DNA from: Whitmania pigra
Lineage: Eukaryota; Annelida; Clitellata; Hirudinida; Haemopidae
Direction of reading: 5' to 3'
Length of the DNA: 64,000 nucleotides
Assembly: GCA_021613335.1 (NCBI GenBank)
Contig: JAJTWR010000260.1
Span: forward strand, 2,597,001 to 2,661,000
The notes below the pieces were generated by a model. It was not told the origin of the DNA. It ran no database searches and saw only the letters and a program-made list of their open reading frames with translations. The position numbers and the translations under genes were made by a program. This document shows, piece after piece, positions 35,070-48,200 of this stretch. Position 1 is the first letter of the stretch; every line of letters starts with the position of its first letter.

Positions 35070-37830
35070 GGTAAAACCGTCCGAGCTGCACACAGCCTTA
35101 ATGAGATGAAAAATAAGAGACATAGCTCCACCCCATAAACAAAATTAGCTCCGCCTACAATGATTAAAAGTAAATATATATTTAATTAAAGGTTTACCGA
35201 TATGTCGCGAGGTGTCTTCACTAAAATTTTAAATTTTGACATGACTAGATGTCTTTCACAAATTTACATTATTTTGAAGAATATAAAAATATAGCACGAT
35301 TATCTATTATAAAGTGATTGGGAAAAACATTTTCTTTAGTACTTAGTAGTAGCAGCTTGCAATTCTAATAGTTTATGATGGAATGATATGCGACCAATGT
35401 TCTCTAATTTCTTATCAGTGTACGCGATAAAACTACAGTTTTGAGCGGCACATTTTCATGCTTGAGCTTATTGGGTAGCCCTGAAAACGGTTGTTTTGGA
35501 ACCCACAAGACAATATTTCTTCAGACGGGATAGTATTCCCGGATAAGTTCCAGGTCTGGAAACAGGAGTACCTGTTCCCAAGGCCATGCCAAAGGAACTG
35601 ATCCAGTTATGATTCTATATGAATGTCTGTGATGCCACACATCCTCTTAAACTTGTCTTTAGCTCACCTCCACAAGTTCTCAACCACAGAAGCTTGTGTC
35701 AACAAAGAACAAATTCCAATGTGCCTCAAGAAGGAAGGAGGTTCTAATTTCCAGAGTCTGAGTTGAAAAATATGCTCTGAATCAACATCTGTTTCTCTTT
35801 TTTTTTTTTAAAAAACATCAGGTGTGCCCTCAGGAAGATGAAATGTCCGGCACAGTCTGCCCTGAGGAAAGACATTAGATTCAAAACAACTCTAAGATGA
35901 ATCCATGCTTAGCAATCCGGCGATTATGGACATTATTTACATATGGATCTGAAAAATCGGAGTCACTTAACAGAATCTTTAATCAAAATTTATTTATTTC
36001 ATTATTAATATAATTCTATTATTATAATAATACATATCGTTTCTTTTACATAACTAAAACTAATTAACATCTTAGTTATGCAACGGACCTTAACCAAATA
36101 AATAAACGGCGATAGCCCCTTATCGGTTATCTCGATCCTCAGAACTAATCGGCCGACTTTGAAGTGAAAACGCCGACTTCCCACTTTGAAGTGAAACAGC
36201 CAAATTCTCACGGGTTGGGGTTTTGAGTATTTATCTATAAAAAGGAAACAATTGTAGAAATAATTTTGTTAATTGTTCTCAAGTGTATTAATAAGTTAGG
36301 TGATGATGATTATTATAAAATAACTCATTTTTTTATTTTTATCATTCTTAATTTTTTTTAATAGCCTAATAATGACCATCATAAGCAGTGTGGTCACTAG
36401 TCGGGTCTTCAGCAAATTCAATCGTTTAGTATTTTGCGGAATTGCACGGGTATCATCAATGATTGGCATATCGTTAACTTTCTTAAACCGAATCCGCAGA
36501 TATCCAAAATTCATTGACAAACCCGCTCTCCTCAAAACTCGCGTCCCCTTTCTTTTCATAAACGTCGCTGGAACCCTTTTTCCTTCTTCTACAACCCTAG
36601 GTGTTATTTTCGATTCGCATCTTCCTGCAATCACCTGGGCACATACGTTCGCTTCTTTCCATCAGCACTTCTGCCCTTGAACATTGCCTGTCTCAACTCC
36701 TGCCTGAAACAATTGCACTGGTTGCCGATTCATATCGTATCACCTTCAAAATCGCCATCTCGACACATCACACTTTAGTGACATCCAGCCCACTTTAACT
36801 CCATCACTTTATAGGCCGCCGCCAAACACATGATCATCCACCATTCATCTTCAACCAATCAATAGGTCATCAATAGTCAACAGAGGCTTCTCTTATGCCT
36901 CCCCTCGTAAGATCCCACCCATCTCTGGAGCTCTTCAAGCGTCACCTGAAGACTCATCTCTTTAGGACTTCAAGGGACAACGAAAACACATTCTTTCTGA
37001 CGATATGCACATGGCAATATTATTGTTATTACGAATTTCATCCCATTATTAAGACTCTTCTCACAGGGTGAAGAGTTTTTATTTATCAAATAAAATAATT
37101 GTAGAAATAATTTCGTTAATTGTTCTCTAACTGTGTTGTGGAGCACTCAAAAGTTCTTTCGACAGGTGAAGTGGCTTCGAGATGAAATTTTTGGATCGTC
37201 AATAATTGTGTAAATTACTGATACGCAACAGAAAGTATTTTAATTGAGAAACTCAGTAAACTGATCAATCGAGGGGCCGAAGAGAGTTGAGAAAGCTGAC
37301 CACTGGAGTGATGAGAGAATCCAATGATTGTTGGGCTGTAGCAATGTGTGTGCTATGCGATGACCGAATGAACTACTGAACGATTCATTACTATTACCGA
37401 GTCACTTATATGAAATAAAGCTAAATGTTATTTTTGGAGCATCCTTTCCAAAGATGCGTAATGAATAATAACGCGGATTTGCAGTGAGGCTGTAGTTAGG
37501 TTTCTTGTTTAAATTGAATAATTTCGAGCAACAGTATTCCCAACATTCATAGAGACATCTTGAGACATCTCGATAAACCTCAAAACATTTAACATAGATT
37601 TGCAAACATTTGTGACATTTAAAATTTATTTATTTATTGGCGTTATTAATGCTATTTTATAAATAACTTAATATTATTTTTAAAGTACTATATTATCAAT
37701 ATGTATTGGGAAACACTTACTTTTAATTAATTTTAATCACTTTAAGTGGAGCTAATTTTATTTATGGGGTGGAGCTATCTCCCTTATTTTTCATCTCATT
37801 AAGGCTGTGTGCAGCTCGGACGGTTTTACC
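35070..37830 (-). mobile_element. Merlin (ISXO2/IS1595-like) DNA transposon, degenerate, 9-bp TSD
   Basis: CAATAATAA flanks both sides (35061-35069 and 37831-37839). TIRs of about 105-115 bp start GGTAAAACCGTCCGAGCTG and are nearly identical. On the minus strand, about 35760-35480, a broken reading frame resembles the C-terminal part of the DDE_Tnp_IS1595 fold (VVENLWR, KDKFKRMCGITD, LDQFLWH), with stops. GG-starting TIRs plus a 9-bp TSD agree with Merlin. Part of the interior is a later LINE insertion (36287-37094). Confidence 0.8.
36287..37094 (+). mobile_element. LINE 3' fragment (CR1/L2-like RT C-terminus) inside the Merlin element
   Basis: The plus strand from about 36372 to 36990 encodes, with frame changes, the post-RT region of a CR1/L2-type ORF2: TLGVIFDSHLPA, a degenerate LHWLP region, then SLELFKRHLKTHLF. 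It is flanked by two imperfect copies of a sequence of about 37 bp (AATTGTAGAAATAATTT..., about 36250-36286 and 37095-37134), probably a long TSD. It ends in an A/T-rich tail and is not functional. Confidence 0.75.
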
Positions 37831-37839
37831 CAATAATAA

Positions 37840-38721
37840 ACTACAAAAAGAAATTTCATAAAAGTATTCTGCTTGTATACCATAGAAACTTACTCTGAAG
37901 TTTATTTGCACATTGTTAATTTTATTTTATAGCTTGTATCGAGATAGGGTTGGCAGACGTCCAGACATATTCTTTTTTCTAACCTGGTGTCCTCCGCCCG
38001 GCTAAGTTAAAAACCTTTAAAATGTCCAGCCTTTCTTATATTATAATTTTTATGTATTGTTGTTACAACTTACAATGGGAATCTACACTCTACCGTATGT
38101 CTACATTGTTGCAATGTACAAAGCCTATGCATTTCTGCGAAATACTTAATTAATATTTACAAAGGTTAACCTCTCCACTTTCAAAATATGTCATTTACAT
38201 AATTTCTATGCATACAATACTCAAATTTTGCAAATAACCAGACAATCATCAATAAAGCAGGCACGACTTGTAAATCTGCAATTTTTCACACAGAAATCTA
38301 GAAAACTATCTGGACCGTTATAACTTTACTAATTCTCTGATATTAGCAATGTTAGTTGGCTATATTAAAATTTTCTTTTTCGTGAAAAAACAAACTATTA
38401 TAACTGAATTTCTTTATGTAAATAAATTCGGTGAGTAAAACTCTCATTCATTTCATTTTGTGCTTATTAACTGGAAGAATAGTCCTAGATCAGTATTTTC
38501 TAACTAAAAGTTTATTATTTATAAATTAGGTTACTAGTGTGTGGTGTCGTGGTATGCACAGTAAGAGGAATTGGAAAGGGGATCTTCCTTCCAAGTGGGC
38601 CCAGGGCGACCCAGGCACTGAATAAGCCACAAGTTATTAGTCCACAAAATGGTAATCTTATTTCAAATATTTTCATTATAAAAGTGTTATCAAAATAATT
38701 TATTGAGCAGAAACATGTAAA
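37840..38721. other. Intergenic downstream of TELO2
   Basis: AT-rich; contains the TELO2 3' flank. No ORF, RNA gene or transposon boundary was recognised. Confidence 0.4.
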
Positions 38722-41154
38722 TCATTGCAAAAGTTTGATTCTGAGGGCATTTAACAAGGAGAGAATTTGTTCTGCAAACTGTGAACATTGAGAATCAGGA
38801 TCTCTTGAATTTGTCACAACTAACCAAGAATGCAAGTCACACATGTCTTGAGACATTTCATGCAGAGATTGGCTTGCATCAAGGACAACAATGGATATAA
38901 AAACAGCATGAAGAACTGCCCTCCTTATACCCATTTCAGCATGCAGCCTGAATCGAGTGCTGAACTGCAGCAATGTCTTTGCCATGCTGCTTGAACTTGG
39001 TATGTTGATGGAGCAATAAACAATTGAAGATAGTGCATGTAAGAATTTTTCCAGAAGCAAGTGATCACATCCACACATGTCAACATGTTCTTTTGTTTCA
39101 ACATTTTTCAACAATGGATAAAAGAACCATCCTGCACAAGTTGAAAATCGGTTTTTAAACTCTTTCATTTGTACTTTTGCATGATCTTTTGCAAACCTTC
39201 TTGTCTTTGAATCAATTCTCTCCTGAACAACTTTTTGCCAATCTTTTATGTTATCTGGGCAATATGTCTTGATGTGCTCTTCTTCATCTTTCCTTTCTTT
39301 GCTTGAATTGGGAGACGAAAGATTTTGTGCACCTTTGACAAGGATGTCCAATATTTCCATTCTCTGCCTTTGGTTATAATTCCTCTCATAAAACTCTTGG
39401 GTCAAGAAATGAGCAATTGCCTCAGGACTTTTTACAACTAACTCAACAAGAGCATCAAACCTGAGCTTATGAAAATTGTCAAAAGAGAATCGATCCTCTA
39501 AATAAAGCAGCCTCCTGCACAACTCAATATCTAATCCATCTAATCCTGAATGTTTCTCTATGAGTAAGCAACAGGCTTTCAAACATTCCTCCATAAATTT
39601 ATGGTCTTCATAATTTGTGAGACCTTCAATACATTGAACAAAGTATGTAGGACCTGATTTTCTTTGCACTGCAGGCAAAGGCAGTAAGTCATCATCATCA
39701 TCATCACTGTCCAACAATTCTTTGTTAACCTGTGACTCTGCATTACTTTCATCCGGTTCTCCACATAAATTTTCATTCAAACCCATCTCCTTTTCAAAAT
39801 CATCAGATTCCAAAAGTTTGAGAAGTTTTTTTGTAAAGTGATCATCTTCAATAGGCAACTCAAGTTTTATATCAACAGGAACTGCTAATGATGAAAGATT
39901 CTGAGCGACAATCATCCCCATTTGTCGAATTTCGTGCACCGATGAATCGAGATAAGAAGCCAATCCATTAAGAACAGTTTTGTTCATTTCTTCTTTAACA
40001 TCATCTGGAATAACCATATCGCTTTTGAGTATTTTCAAGCCTATTAAAATTACTTGGCACAAATAGTAAGTTTGTTCAAATGGCTGGTATTTCAATAAGT
40101 CCTTCTGACACCAGACCTTGAGAACACTGATGAACAATTTATCAAACAATTTCTTCAAGTTAACATCAGATGCCAAATACTTTAGAATGTTCTTAGGGAT
40201 CCTTGAATCAGTGAAATACCGAGAGAGAATGAACTTATGAATGAGAATATTTTCCAGTTTTAGGTTTCTGAGAGGAATATCACCTAAGAAGTCACTAATT
40301 TTCAGTGGAAAGTTGATCTGAAGTATTAATGGTTCAACCACACAATCAAGACACCAATCATCGACATTTAAAATAACCTTTTGCATCAGTCTCCTCCATA
40401 ACCAGATCTTTGAAAGCTGTGTTGAAATCGAGTCCATTATACATTTCCACATATTTTGTCCATAACCAGACACACACATTTTCCCCAACAATTTTGATAT
40501 TGGAATGACAGTTGTATCAAGGCCAGAAGCTAGCCTCCTATGACAAAATGTCAACGTTTCAATGATTTGCTTACTAATATGGCAAGAATATTTATCTGGA
40601 TAAAATAGATCGGTTGCCAATGAATCTTTGTTTTGGAAGAGAATGGTGTCTGGAAGAGAGCAAATGACTTGAATGAACTCTCTGAATGACTCATCAGTAG
40701 AAAGCAATGAAGTGCCAGAGTAACATTCTCGACACCTTTTAAGCAAAGCTTTACTCACACAATCGCTTTCCATAAGGTCATTAACCCAAATGACAATTTT
40801 ATGAAATCTCAAACTTTGGTGTCTAACATTTTTCAAAGATTGACAGACCACAAGGAAAGCTTGTTCTGATGGACCACACATTATGAGCTCCCTTATTAAA
40901 CTTTCAAAGGTTTTTCCTTTTGTGCTAGCATCAAGATGTGATGGATCAAAGTTACTTAATAAAAATGACAGAAACCCAGAGTAGTGAGAATCCATGAATT
41001 GTTCACATTGTTTAGCATCACCTCGCCCAGGCAAAAGTTCAGAAATTTCATAAAGATATTTAAATTCAGTGGTCATAGAACTATCAGTTGAAGTGATTTC
41101 ATTCCTAGCATTTAGCACAAGTTTTGAAAGTAAGTCTCCATCCATTAAATCCAT
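38722..41154 (-). CDS. TELO2: Telomere length regulation protein TEL2 homologue, intronless
   Basis: TTT-complex (TELO2-TTI1-TTI2) scaffold that works with HSP90/R2TP to stabilise PIKK kinases (ATM, ATR, mTOR, DNA-PK), in cytosol and nucleus. A single uninterrupted ORF of 810 codons, close to human TELO2 (837 aa). It is an all-helical HEAT-like protein. Recognisable stretches include FREFIQVICSLPDTI, RQMGMIVAQNLSS, an acidic linker with SDDDDDD before LPLPAVQ, VQCIEGLTNYEDH, FYERNYNQRQRMEILD, and WFFYPLLKN. The acidic Ser-rich linker corresponds to the CK2-phosphorylated linker of TELO2 that binds PIH1D1; function there is inferred. The start is the first ATG of the frame. Being intronless is odd beside intron-rich neighbours and could reflect a retrocopy replacing the parent gene. 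Confidence 0.95.
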   Translation of the reverse strand: MDLMDGDLLSKLVLNARNEITSTDSSMTTEFKYLYEISELLPGRGDAKQCEQFMDSHYSGFLSFLLSNFDPSHLDASTKGKTFESLIRELIMCGPSEQAFLVVCQSLKNVRHQSLRFHKIVIWVNDLMESDCVSKALLKRCRECYSGTSLLSTDESFREFIQVICSLPDTILFQNKDSLATDLFYPDKYSCHISKQIIETLTFCHRRLASGLDTTVIPISKLLGKMCVSGYGQNMWKCIMDSISTQLSKIWLWRRLMQKVILNVDDWCLDCVVEPLILQINFPLKISDFLGDIPLRNLKLENILIHKFILSRYFTDSRIPKNILKYLASDVNLKKLFDKLFISVLKVWCQKDLLKYQPFEQTYYLCQVILIGLKILKSDMVIPDDVKEEMNKTVLNGLASYLDSSVHEIRQMGMIVAQNLSSLAVPVDIKLELPIEDDHFTKKLLKLLESDDFEKEMGLNENLCGEPDESNAESQVNKELLDSDDDDDDLLPLPAVQRKSGPTYFVQCIEGLTNYEDHKFMEECLKACCLLIEKHSGLDGLDIELCRRLLYLEDRFSFDNFHKLRFDALVELVVKSPEAIAHFLTQEFYERNYNQRQRMEILDILVKGAQNLSSPNSSKERKDEEEHIKTYCPDNIKDWQKVVQERIDSKTRRFAKDHAKVQMKEFKNRFSTCAGWFFYPLLKNVETKEHVDMCGCDHLLLEKFLHALSSIVYCSINIPSSSSMAKTLLQFSTRFRLHAEMGIRRAVLHAVFISIVVLDASQSLHEMSQDMCDLHSWLVVTNSRDPDSQCSQFAEQILSLLNALRIKLLQ

Positions 41155-42267
41155 GTCCTCCTAAAATTTATCAAACGTATTTTAACTTGGAATTATTCAG
41201 TTATGCTTTAGTGAATTCCTAAACTACCAAATAAAATAATATAATACTTGGCGAAATGAATCTAAAAACTTCCAATTCCGCTTAGCTGCAAGTAAGTCAA
41301 TGTAGCGTAGCCTCTAAAGATTCTTATTTAAACTTTTGCATAAAAACATAAAATTGTCAAAACTAGAAAAAAAAATCGGAAAAAATCGAGACAGCTGACC
41401 AATACCTTATTTCAATATCACTCAAACCATAAATATTAATATAACATGTTAGCTATAAATTAAATTAAGTCGTAGTTGTTTGAATAAAATTTGAGAAAAT
41501 GAAATTGTTTGGTATTACAAAATTGTCAGCTATTTTAGAATTGCTATTTGCGCATAATTTAGTTAATTACCTCAGCCTAATTCTAGTGTTGGGTTATAGG
41601 AAGTTAAATTTACATTTTATATACTCATAAAACGATCAACACTGTTAAAATAACATTAATCCGAAGTCTACATTTAAAACCAATAGTCGGTCGACCTTGT
41701 TTTATACAGAGTTTCATTTGTAAAATACTACCGTCCAGGCAGAATAGACCTCGGAACTCACTGACAGAGCCGTTACAGATTAAAAGTTAGGCAGCCCTGA
41801 CTAGGGCGATGCTAGCAGAAGAGTGTCGTGAAAGTGGTAGTATGCTAAACGAAAAACAACTCCAAGATCCTTCTCAAGCTATTTGATCGACCCCAAGTGG
41901 AGCAACGGCGACGACCTATCAGTTTTAACCCGGCATTCAGGGAGAATAATTTTAAAACTCCGTAATCCCTGAGTGGTCCGGCGGCCAATTTCAGTGCACT
42001 CCCTAAATTTCGCTACTTAAATCACATTCTGACTCACCGCCATCGTAAAACTTATGATTTCCAACTAATCTGCAAATTATGATGAAGCAAGGAAACAATA
42101 AAAGCTCAATACCAGATGTTTATATTTACTTTTCAACAAATCAGAGCAGTGAGAAGCATTCTAATAACATTGTCTCAGCATTTCAAATCAAATTTAGTGC
42201 TTCTGGGACCCTGCAAAATTTAAGAAATAGTAGTGTAGGTGCAGAAAATAATCATTCCAAACTTAAT
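41155..42267. other. Intergenic between TELO2 (5') and RANBP2 (3')
   Basis: Holds the TELO2 promoter side and the RANBP2 3' UTR. A GC-richer block at about 41730-42020 has no coding signature that I can support; it could be an old repeat. Nothing else was recognised. Confidence 0.4.
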
Positions 42268-45200
42268 TCAATCCATACTTAATTCTTCCTGGCATTCCTC
42301 CAATTTCTTCAGGAAATCGCTTGCCAAATCTATTGTCTGAATTTAATAACAAGATAATAAACTATTGCATTAAATGACCATAAACATCTCAACACTATAC
42401 CTTGAATTTCAGAGCAAACTGTTCAACTTTGGGCTCCTCTGAGAAATCATTTGCAAACCAACACAAAGCCCTCTCAGAAGACTCCATAAATTTAAAATTC
42501 ATGTCAGCAGTGAGCAAGTGATTGCAGACCACCTTGTGAATCTGTTCCCTTCTCAGCAGCAGTCGATAAACTCCCGTTTCCTTGTTCTTGAGTATTTTCA
42601 TTTCACCAACTCCCCTCTCTTTCCACTGTCCGTCAAATCGGTACAACATGGATCTCTGCTTGTATATTTCTACCTCATCTTCCTCTCCCGTAGTCACTTC
42701 AACTTCAGGCAAGCTAATTATGGGCTCAAAATGGATGTCCCTCTCCTCAACCACTTCATCTTCTTCATTTTGATCTAGGTAATAACATAGATTTGAACTT
42801 CTGCAACATACATATTTTAATATATTATTTATTGAATACCTTCAGTGGTTGAACTTTGAGGCTTCTCAGGAGTAGCTGATGAAAACAGCTTTTCACCAGC
42901 ACCCTTCCAGGAGAAATTGGAATCTAAAATTAATAATCCATATTATTACTGCTATAATGTATGATCCACTGTGGATAAAATCACAAAAGTTCTTGCAATC
43001 TCAGAAAGCTCAATATTTAAAATTTGATGAATATTAACAAAGTGCTAACCTGTTTTAAAGGTTGTGCCAGTGGTGGATAAACTTGAAAAGTCAAGCTTAT
43101 TTGAACCTGATCCAAACACCTGACTTGAGACATCTACGCATTGAAAAATCACGATGAAAATTCTGAACGTCTCGTGTTTCTAACAAAATACATTACCTGC
43201 TGATGACAAGGGTGTTTTCGCAACAGCATTGAAGGAAAATGTCAAAGGGGTGCTGCTTTTATCAGGCTTAAATCCTGATCCTTCTTTTGATGAACTGCCT
43301 AAGTCTGTTTTAGAGAAGGATCCAAATACTGGCAATGAAGATGGGGATGCTAGAAATTTTACAAATATTATAATTCATACAACATTGCTTCAAAATATAA
43401 CCAGAATCACTCACATTTAAAACTTTCATTCACTTTGTTAAATGAAAACAGTGTACCACTTTCAGAAGAATTCTTTGATTCTAATTGAATTGCTTCACCT
43501 GAAATACCAAAAGGAATGATGCAAAATAATTTGTAATGGCTATAAATAAATAAAAACCAAAAACTGTATACCATTCTTTGCCAAAGCATCTCCAATATTG
43601 GCATCTGAGGTTGCACTGTCATAGTTGGACTTGAGGGACTGCTTCAAAGAATCAAATGTAAACAAACCAGGCTTGCTTGCTACTGAATTTAAAGTTGTTC
43701 CACAAATTAAGTTGGAAGAGGAGCTGCTTGTAGCATTTGAAGATGAAACCAGGGACTGAGATGTTTTCGGTGAAATACTTGGTTCTTTGTGAAATAATAA
43801 TGAAAAAGTTAAAAAAAAGCATAATCCAGGAAATTAAAAAATAAATCACCTGATGATTTGAACTCAAACTCTTCATTGCAGCCTATGCATCCTTTGCACG
43901 GTGGCATGTTTAGATAGTTGTAAAAGTTCTTCGGAAGCATCCAGCGCCCAGCCTCCTCTATGAGATTGCTGCCTGGTTCTTCGACGTAAGTGATAACACA
44001 ATCGGTAACAGACTCCTCATTGGCAGAGGACGTGTTCCTGTCTTTCGTATCTTCGACTACTTGAAGAAAGTGTTTTTTGAACTCAACAGCCTGTTCCTCA
44101 GTTTTGAACTTTATACAAAGTTGTTGAAGCTCCTGATCACCATCTACATAATCATGGGCATACCATACTAAAGCCTTCTTGTTATTCATCAGTGGATGGA
44201 GTTGCATATCAGGCATGATGTAGTGATTGCAGCAGATTTTGTGAATCTTGTCCCTTCTCATCAGCACCCTCACTTTCCCAGTATTCTCGTTTCTCAACAA
44301 CTTGACAGTTCCCGATCCCTTTTCCTTCCATTCGTTGTTATGAAACCTGAAGATCTTTGCATTTCCATTCTCATAAAGCACAGTCTCATCTTCTTCAAAT
44401 GTCTTGATTTCATAATTGTCAGGCAACTTCACTATTGGCTCAAACTGAATATGAGAATCCTCTCCATCAACGTTGGTGTACAATTCATCTTCCACTTCAG
44501 GTGATTTGGCATCGCTAACATTAGATGATGAAGCAGCCACAGTTTTTGGTACTTCTTCCATGTTACTTGTCAACCCAGCAAAAGTGAATGTTGGGGTCGA
44601 TATATTAAATGGAGCCAAACAACTTGATTTCACAGACAAATCAGATGACTGCTCATTTGTTGTGGTTGTCAATTTGGAACCAAAGCCTTGGAACTGTGAC
44701 CCAAAAATTGAAGTGGTTGCCTCTGATTTTGATGATTCGTTTATAACTTTTGAATCTTTTGTAGCAGTACTTTTAAGAAAACTGAAAGTTAATCCACTTG
44801 TTTTATCTTCTGGCTTTGCTGGCACTGGATCAATTTTTTGAACAGGTGGGAAAAAGCTGAACCCTGTTTTTGGGTTTGCTTGAGATTCTTGTGTTGATCC
44901 AAACACAAATTTTGGAGTACAAGCTACATTTTTGACTTCTAAAGGAGCCTTACTTGATGATGTATCAGATCCAAACAATGGGGCTGCATTTTTGACTTCT
45001 AAAGGAGCCTTACTGGATGATGTATCAGATCCAAACAATGGGGCTGCATTACCAAATAGATTGGTGATGGGAGCAGCCTGCGAGGATGAAACATTTGCAA
45101 AACCTCCAAAGGGGACACCTCCAAAGCCCCCTGAAGACTGTTGGCCAAATTGAAAACCTCCTTGGCTTCCAAATGTTACCTTAGACTCAGTTTTAATTTG

Positions 45201-48200
45201 AGATGAAAGTGAAGATAAATTTTCACATCCAGGCTTTGGGGATTCACAGGACACACACTTAGTAGAAGTTCCTGGATTCCTGACATAACAATCATTGCAG
45301 TTCCATTCTCCATCTTTTGCTTTAAATTGGTCAGCTAAACTTACAGATTCCTTGTCATTAGCAACAATTGAAGTTTTTTGAAAACCTCCCTGATTACCAA
45401 TCACCTGAGTCACTTGGAATGTTGTTGGAGATGAGTTTTCACATCCAGGTTTTGGAGACTCACAGGACATGCACTTAGTAGAAGTAGCTGGATTCCTGAC
45501 ATAACAATCTTTGCAGTTCCATTCTCCATCTTTTGCTTTAAATTGGTCAGCTAAACTCAGCGAATTTTTGGCGTTCGTGGAAGATGTCTTTAGAAAATCA
45601 GAAACAACAGTTTTGATGCTATCTGTGGGTTCGGACGTGCCGAGATTCTGCTGACACGACTCAAAGCATTCTTTAAATGCTAAGGCAATCTCTTTTGTTT
45701 TGAACTTTATGCAAAATTGCTCCTTTTTCATTTCTTCCTCAGCATAATCCATGGCCATCCAGCAGAAGGAATTTTCAGACGTGTCCATGGACTTCAACTG
45801 CATCTCTGCAGTAATGAAATGATTTGCACATACCTTTAACACCTGATCCCTTCTCATTAATATTCTTGCTTTCTTGTTCACTTTATTTCCAAGAATTTTG
45901 ATTTCACCAACTCCTCTTTCTTTCCACTGCTTGGACTCACAATCCATCCTGTACAATTTTCCTCTTTCTCCGAACAACTTGTTACAATCCTCTTCTCCCG
46001 TGACAACATTGACGATCGGCAGAGAAACAAGTTTGAACTCTCCAACGGGTTCGTATTCTTCGACGGATTCATCGTTGTCCACCTCGGTCGCTTCGGTCAT
46101 AACAGGTTCTGTTGAAATTTGTGATGCAGCAGCATCAACACTGGTAGATTGGGGAGGATTGTTAGTAAAAGAAAATTTGAATGGAGAATTTGATGCAGAG
46201 ACAGAATTTCCAAATGAGAAGTTTGAAAAGAGATTTGATGTTGATGTTTTCACTTTCTCCAATCCTTTTGTCTCAGGGACTTTTTCAGCCTTGTTTACTA
46301 TAGGTGGTACATTAAAGATAAGTCCCCCACTGATGGTCTTTGGCCCTGTGGTTGCCATTGCACTATTAGCAACTGTTTTACTGCTAGAAACGTCCATTGA
46401 AGTGCCAATCGACGTCTTGATCTTTTGTACTTGATTAACTGTACTTGTAAATCCAAACAAATTCTTTGGAGTTGATGAAGTAGATGTTTTTATGTCAACC
46501 TGTTTCAAAGTCACAGCAACTGAGCTCACAGGCGTGGCATTAGTTGGTGGAGATGTCAAGAGCTTTGCCAATGATGAGTTGGAGCATACCACTTGAGAAC
46601 CTGATTGGGGTGTCTTGACGGCAAAAGATGCAACGGGCTTCACGGACTGTAAGACAGGAATCGTGCTTTTTGGTGTTGCAGCAGCAGCAACTTCTGATTT
46701 TCCTCCACTTGCAATAGGTGAATATTTTGGGAAAAAGTTGGAATCAATTGAGGGCAGCAAACCATCATTGGCCTCAGCTCCTCTGTAGTTTGCATACTCA
46801 ATATCAGCATCAATTAGGCCAGGTGTAGACAAGAAGTTCCCTGCAAAGTGGTTATTTAATGGAGATTTGTATATATCCTGGTGGGACATAGGAAGGTTTT
46901 GTCTAAAGTTTGGAATTGACTGAGGGTTGTTGAATCCCGGGAACACCATGCCCGACTGCAATGGATTCATGCCTGGCTGAATGACTGTATGGAATTTATC
47001 CATCATTAGGTGATTCTGCATCCTCACATCAGTCTCTGGAGAATGTTTGAAGGCACCACCAGGGTAAATTTGAAGATGGGATGGAGGCATCATATGGTTA
47101 AAGGGCATTGTCCACATAACTTTTTGGGCTTCAAGTGATGCAATTTTACTCTCAAGTATGGCTATCCTCTCCTTTAGATAAATTAAAACCAAGAGTCATA
47201 TAAATTCAGAAAACAGATATTTTCATTGACTCACCAATAACTTGTGATTGTCTTCAGACATATTTTTAAACCTCTGATCCACATAATGTGTCAGAGAACC
47301 CAGTCTAATTTCTACATTATCCCAGTCATTCTGATTTCTGCCCTTCTGCTGTAAAATAAAACAATTTCTTAGTATCATACTAAACCTCTTCTTCTGCCCT
47401 TCTGAACTATCCTTACCTTTGTAAATGGAGTGCTGGAAGTCATAAAAGTTGACTTCACATTGTTTGATGCCTTCTGAGGAGTGCAAGAAAACTTGGCTTC
47501 TCCAAAGTATGTGCAGTCATCAGTTAATTCAGATACAAACTCATAATCTGAAATGAGATAATTGATAATAAAGGTGGAAATTATGGATGGATCAAATAGA
47601 TCAAAATTTCAAACCATTGAAGTTTTGGACATTCAAAAGTTTGGACTCAACTTCTTCTAAGCCTATCTTTATTTTCTTCTCAAGTTCCTTTTAGAAAATT
47701 AATATTGTGTTAATGTCAACATCATTCAATATTCAAAATTCAAAATCAATAGTAAAATTTAGGCTACCAAGTTTCCAAAGGCTAACTCAAGTGCATTTTT
47801 GTATGCATCCTTTGCCTTTGTTAATTGATTGAGATGATCATTTTTACCCTCATCCAGTGTATCACCTGGTTGACCCAATCCTGCTTCACCTCCGGCCATG
47901 TCTTTATAGATCTAAATTAAACATAATGAGTAATAATTGGAAAAGCATTGGAAATTAATCACCAATAACAAAAGAATTTTACCTCAGCAGCTTCATAGAA
48001 TGATTCAGCACTCTTAATACCCTTCAAAATCCTCAAAGCTTCATTCAAATTGTTTGATTTCTTACAACGCTGGGCAAAAAACATTTGCCCTTCTTGGTGC
48101 AACTTTTTTAGGTCAGCTTCAGAGATGGGTGTCTTGCGATATTCAAACAAACACTTTGAAGGAGGTAAGTATGACCTGCTATGAAATACATTAATTGGTA

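Noticed and set aside
35455..35500. Degenerate histone-type 3' stem-loop
   Set aside because: The stem does not pair properly, and the stretch is better explained as part of the IS1595-like transposase frame.
36372..36680. Independent gene on the plus strand
   Set aside because: Its sequence matches the post-RT region of CR1/L2 LINE proteins and lies inside a transposon.
41730..42020. GC-richer block as a missing exon of TELO2 or RANBP2
   Set aside because: No frame gives family similarity and both gene models are already complete.
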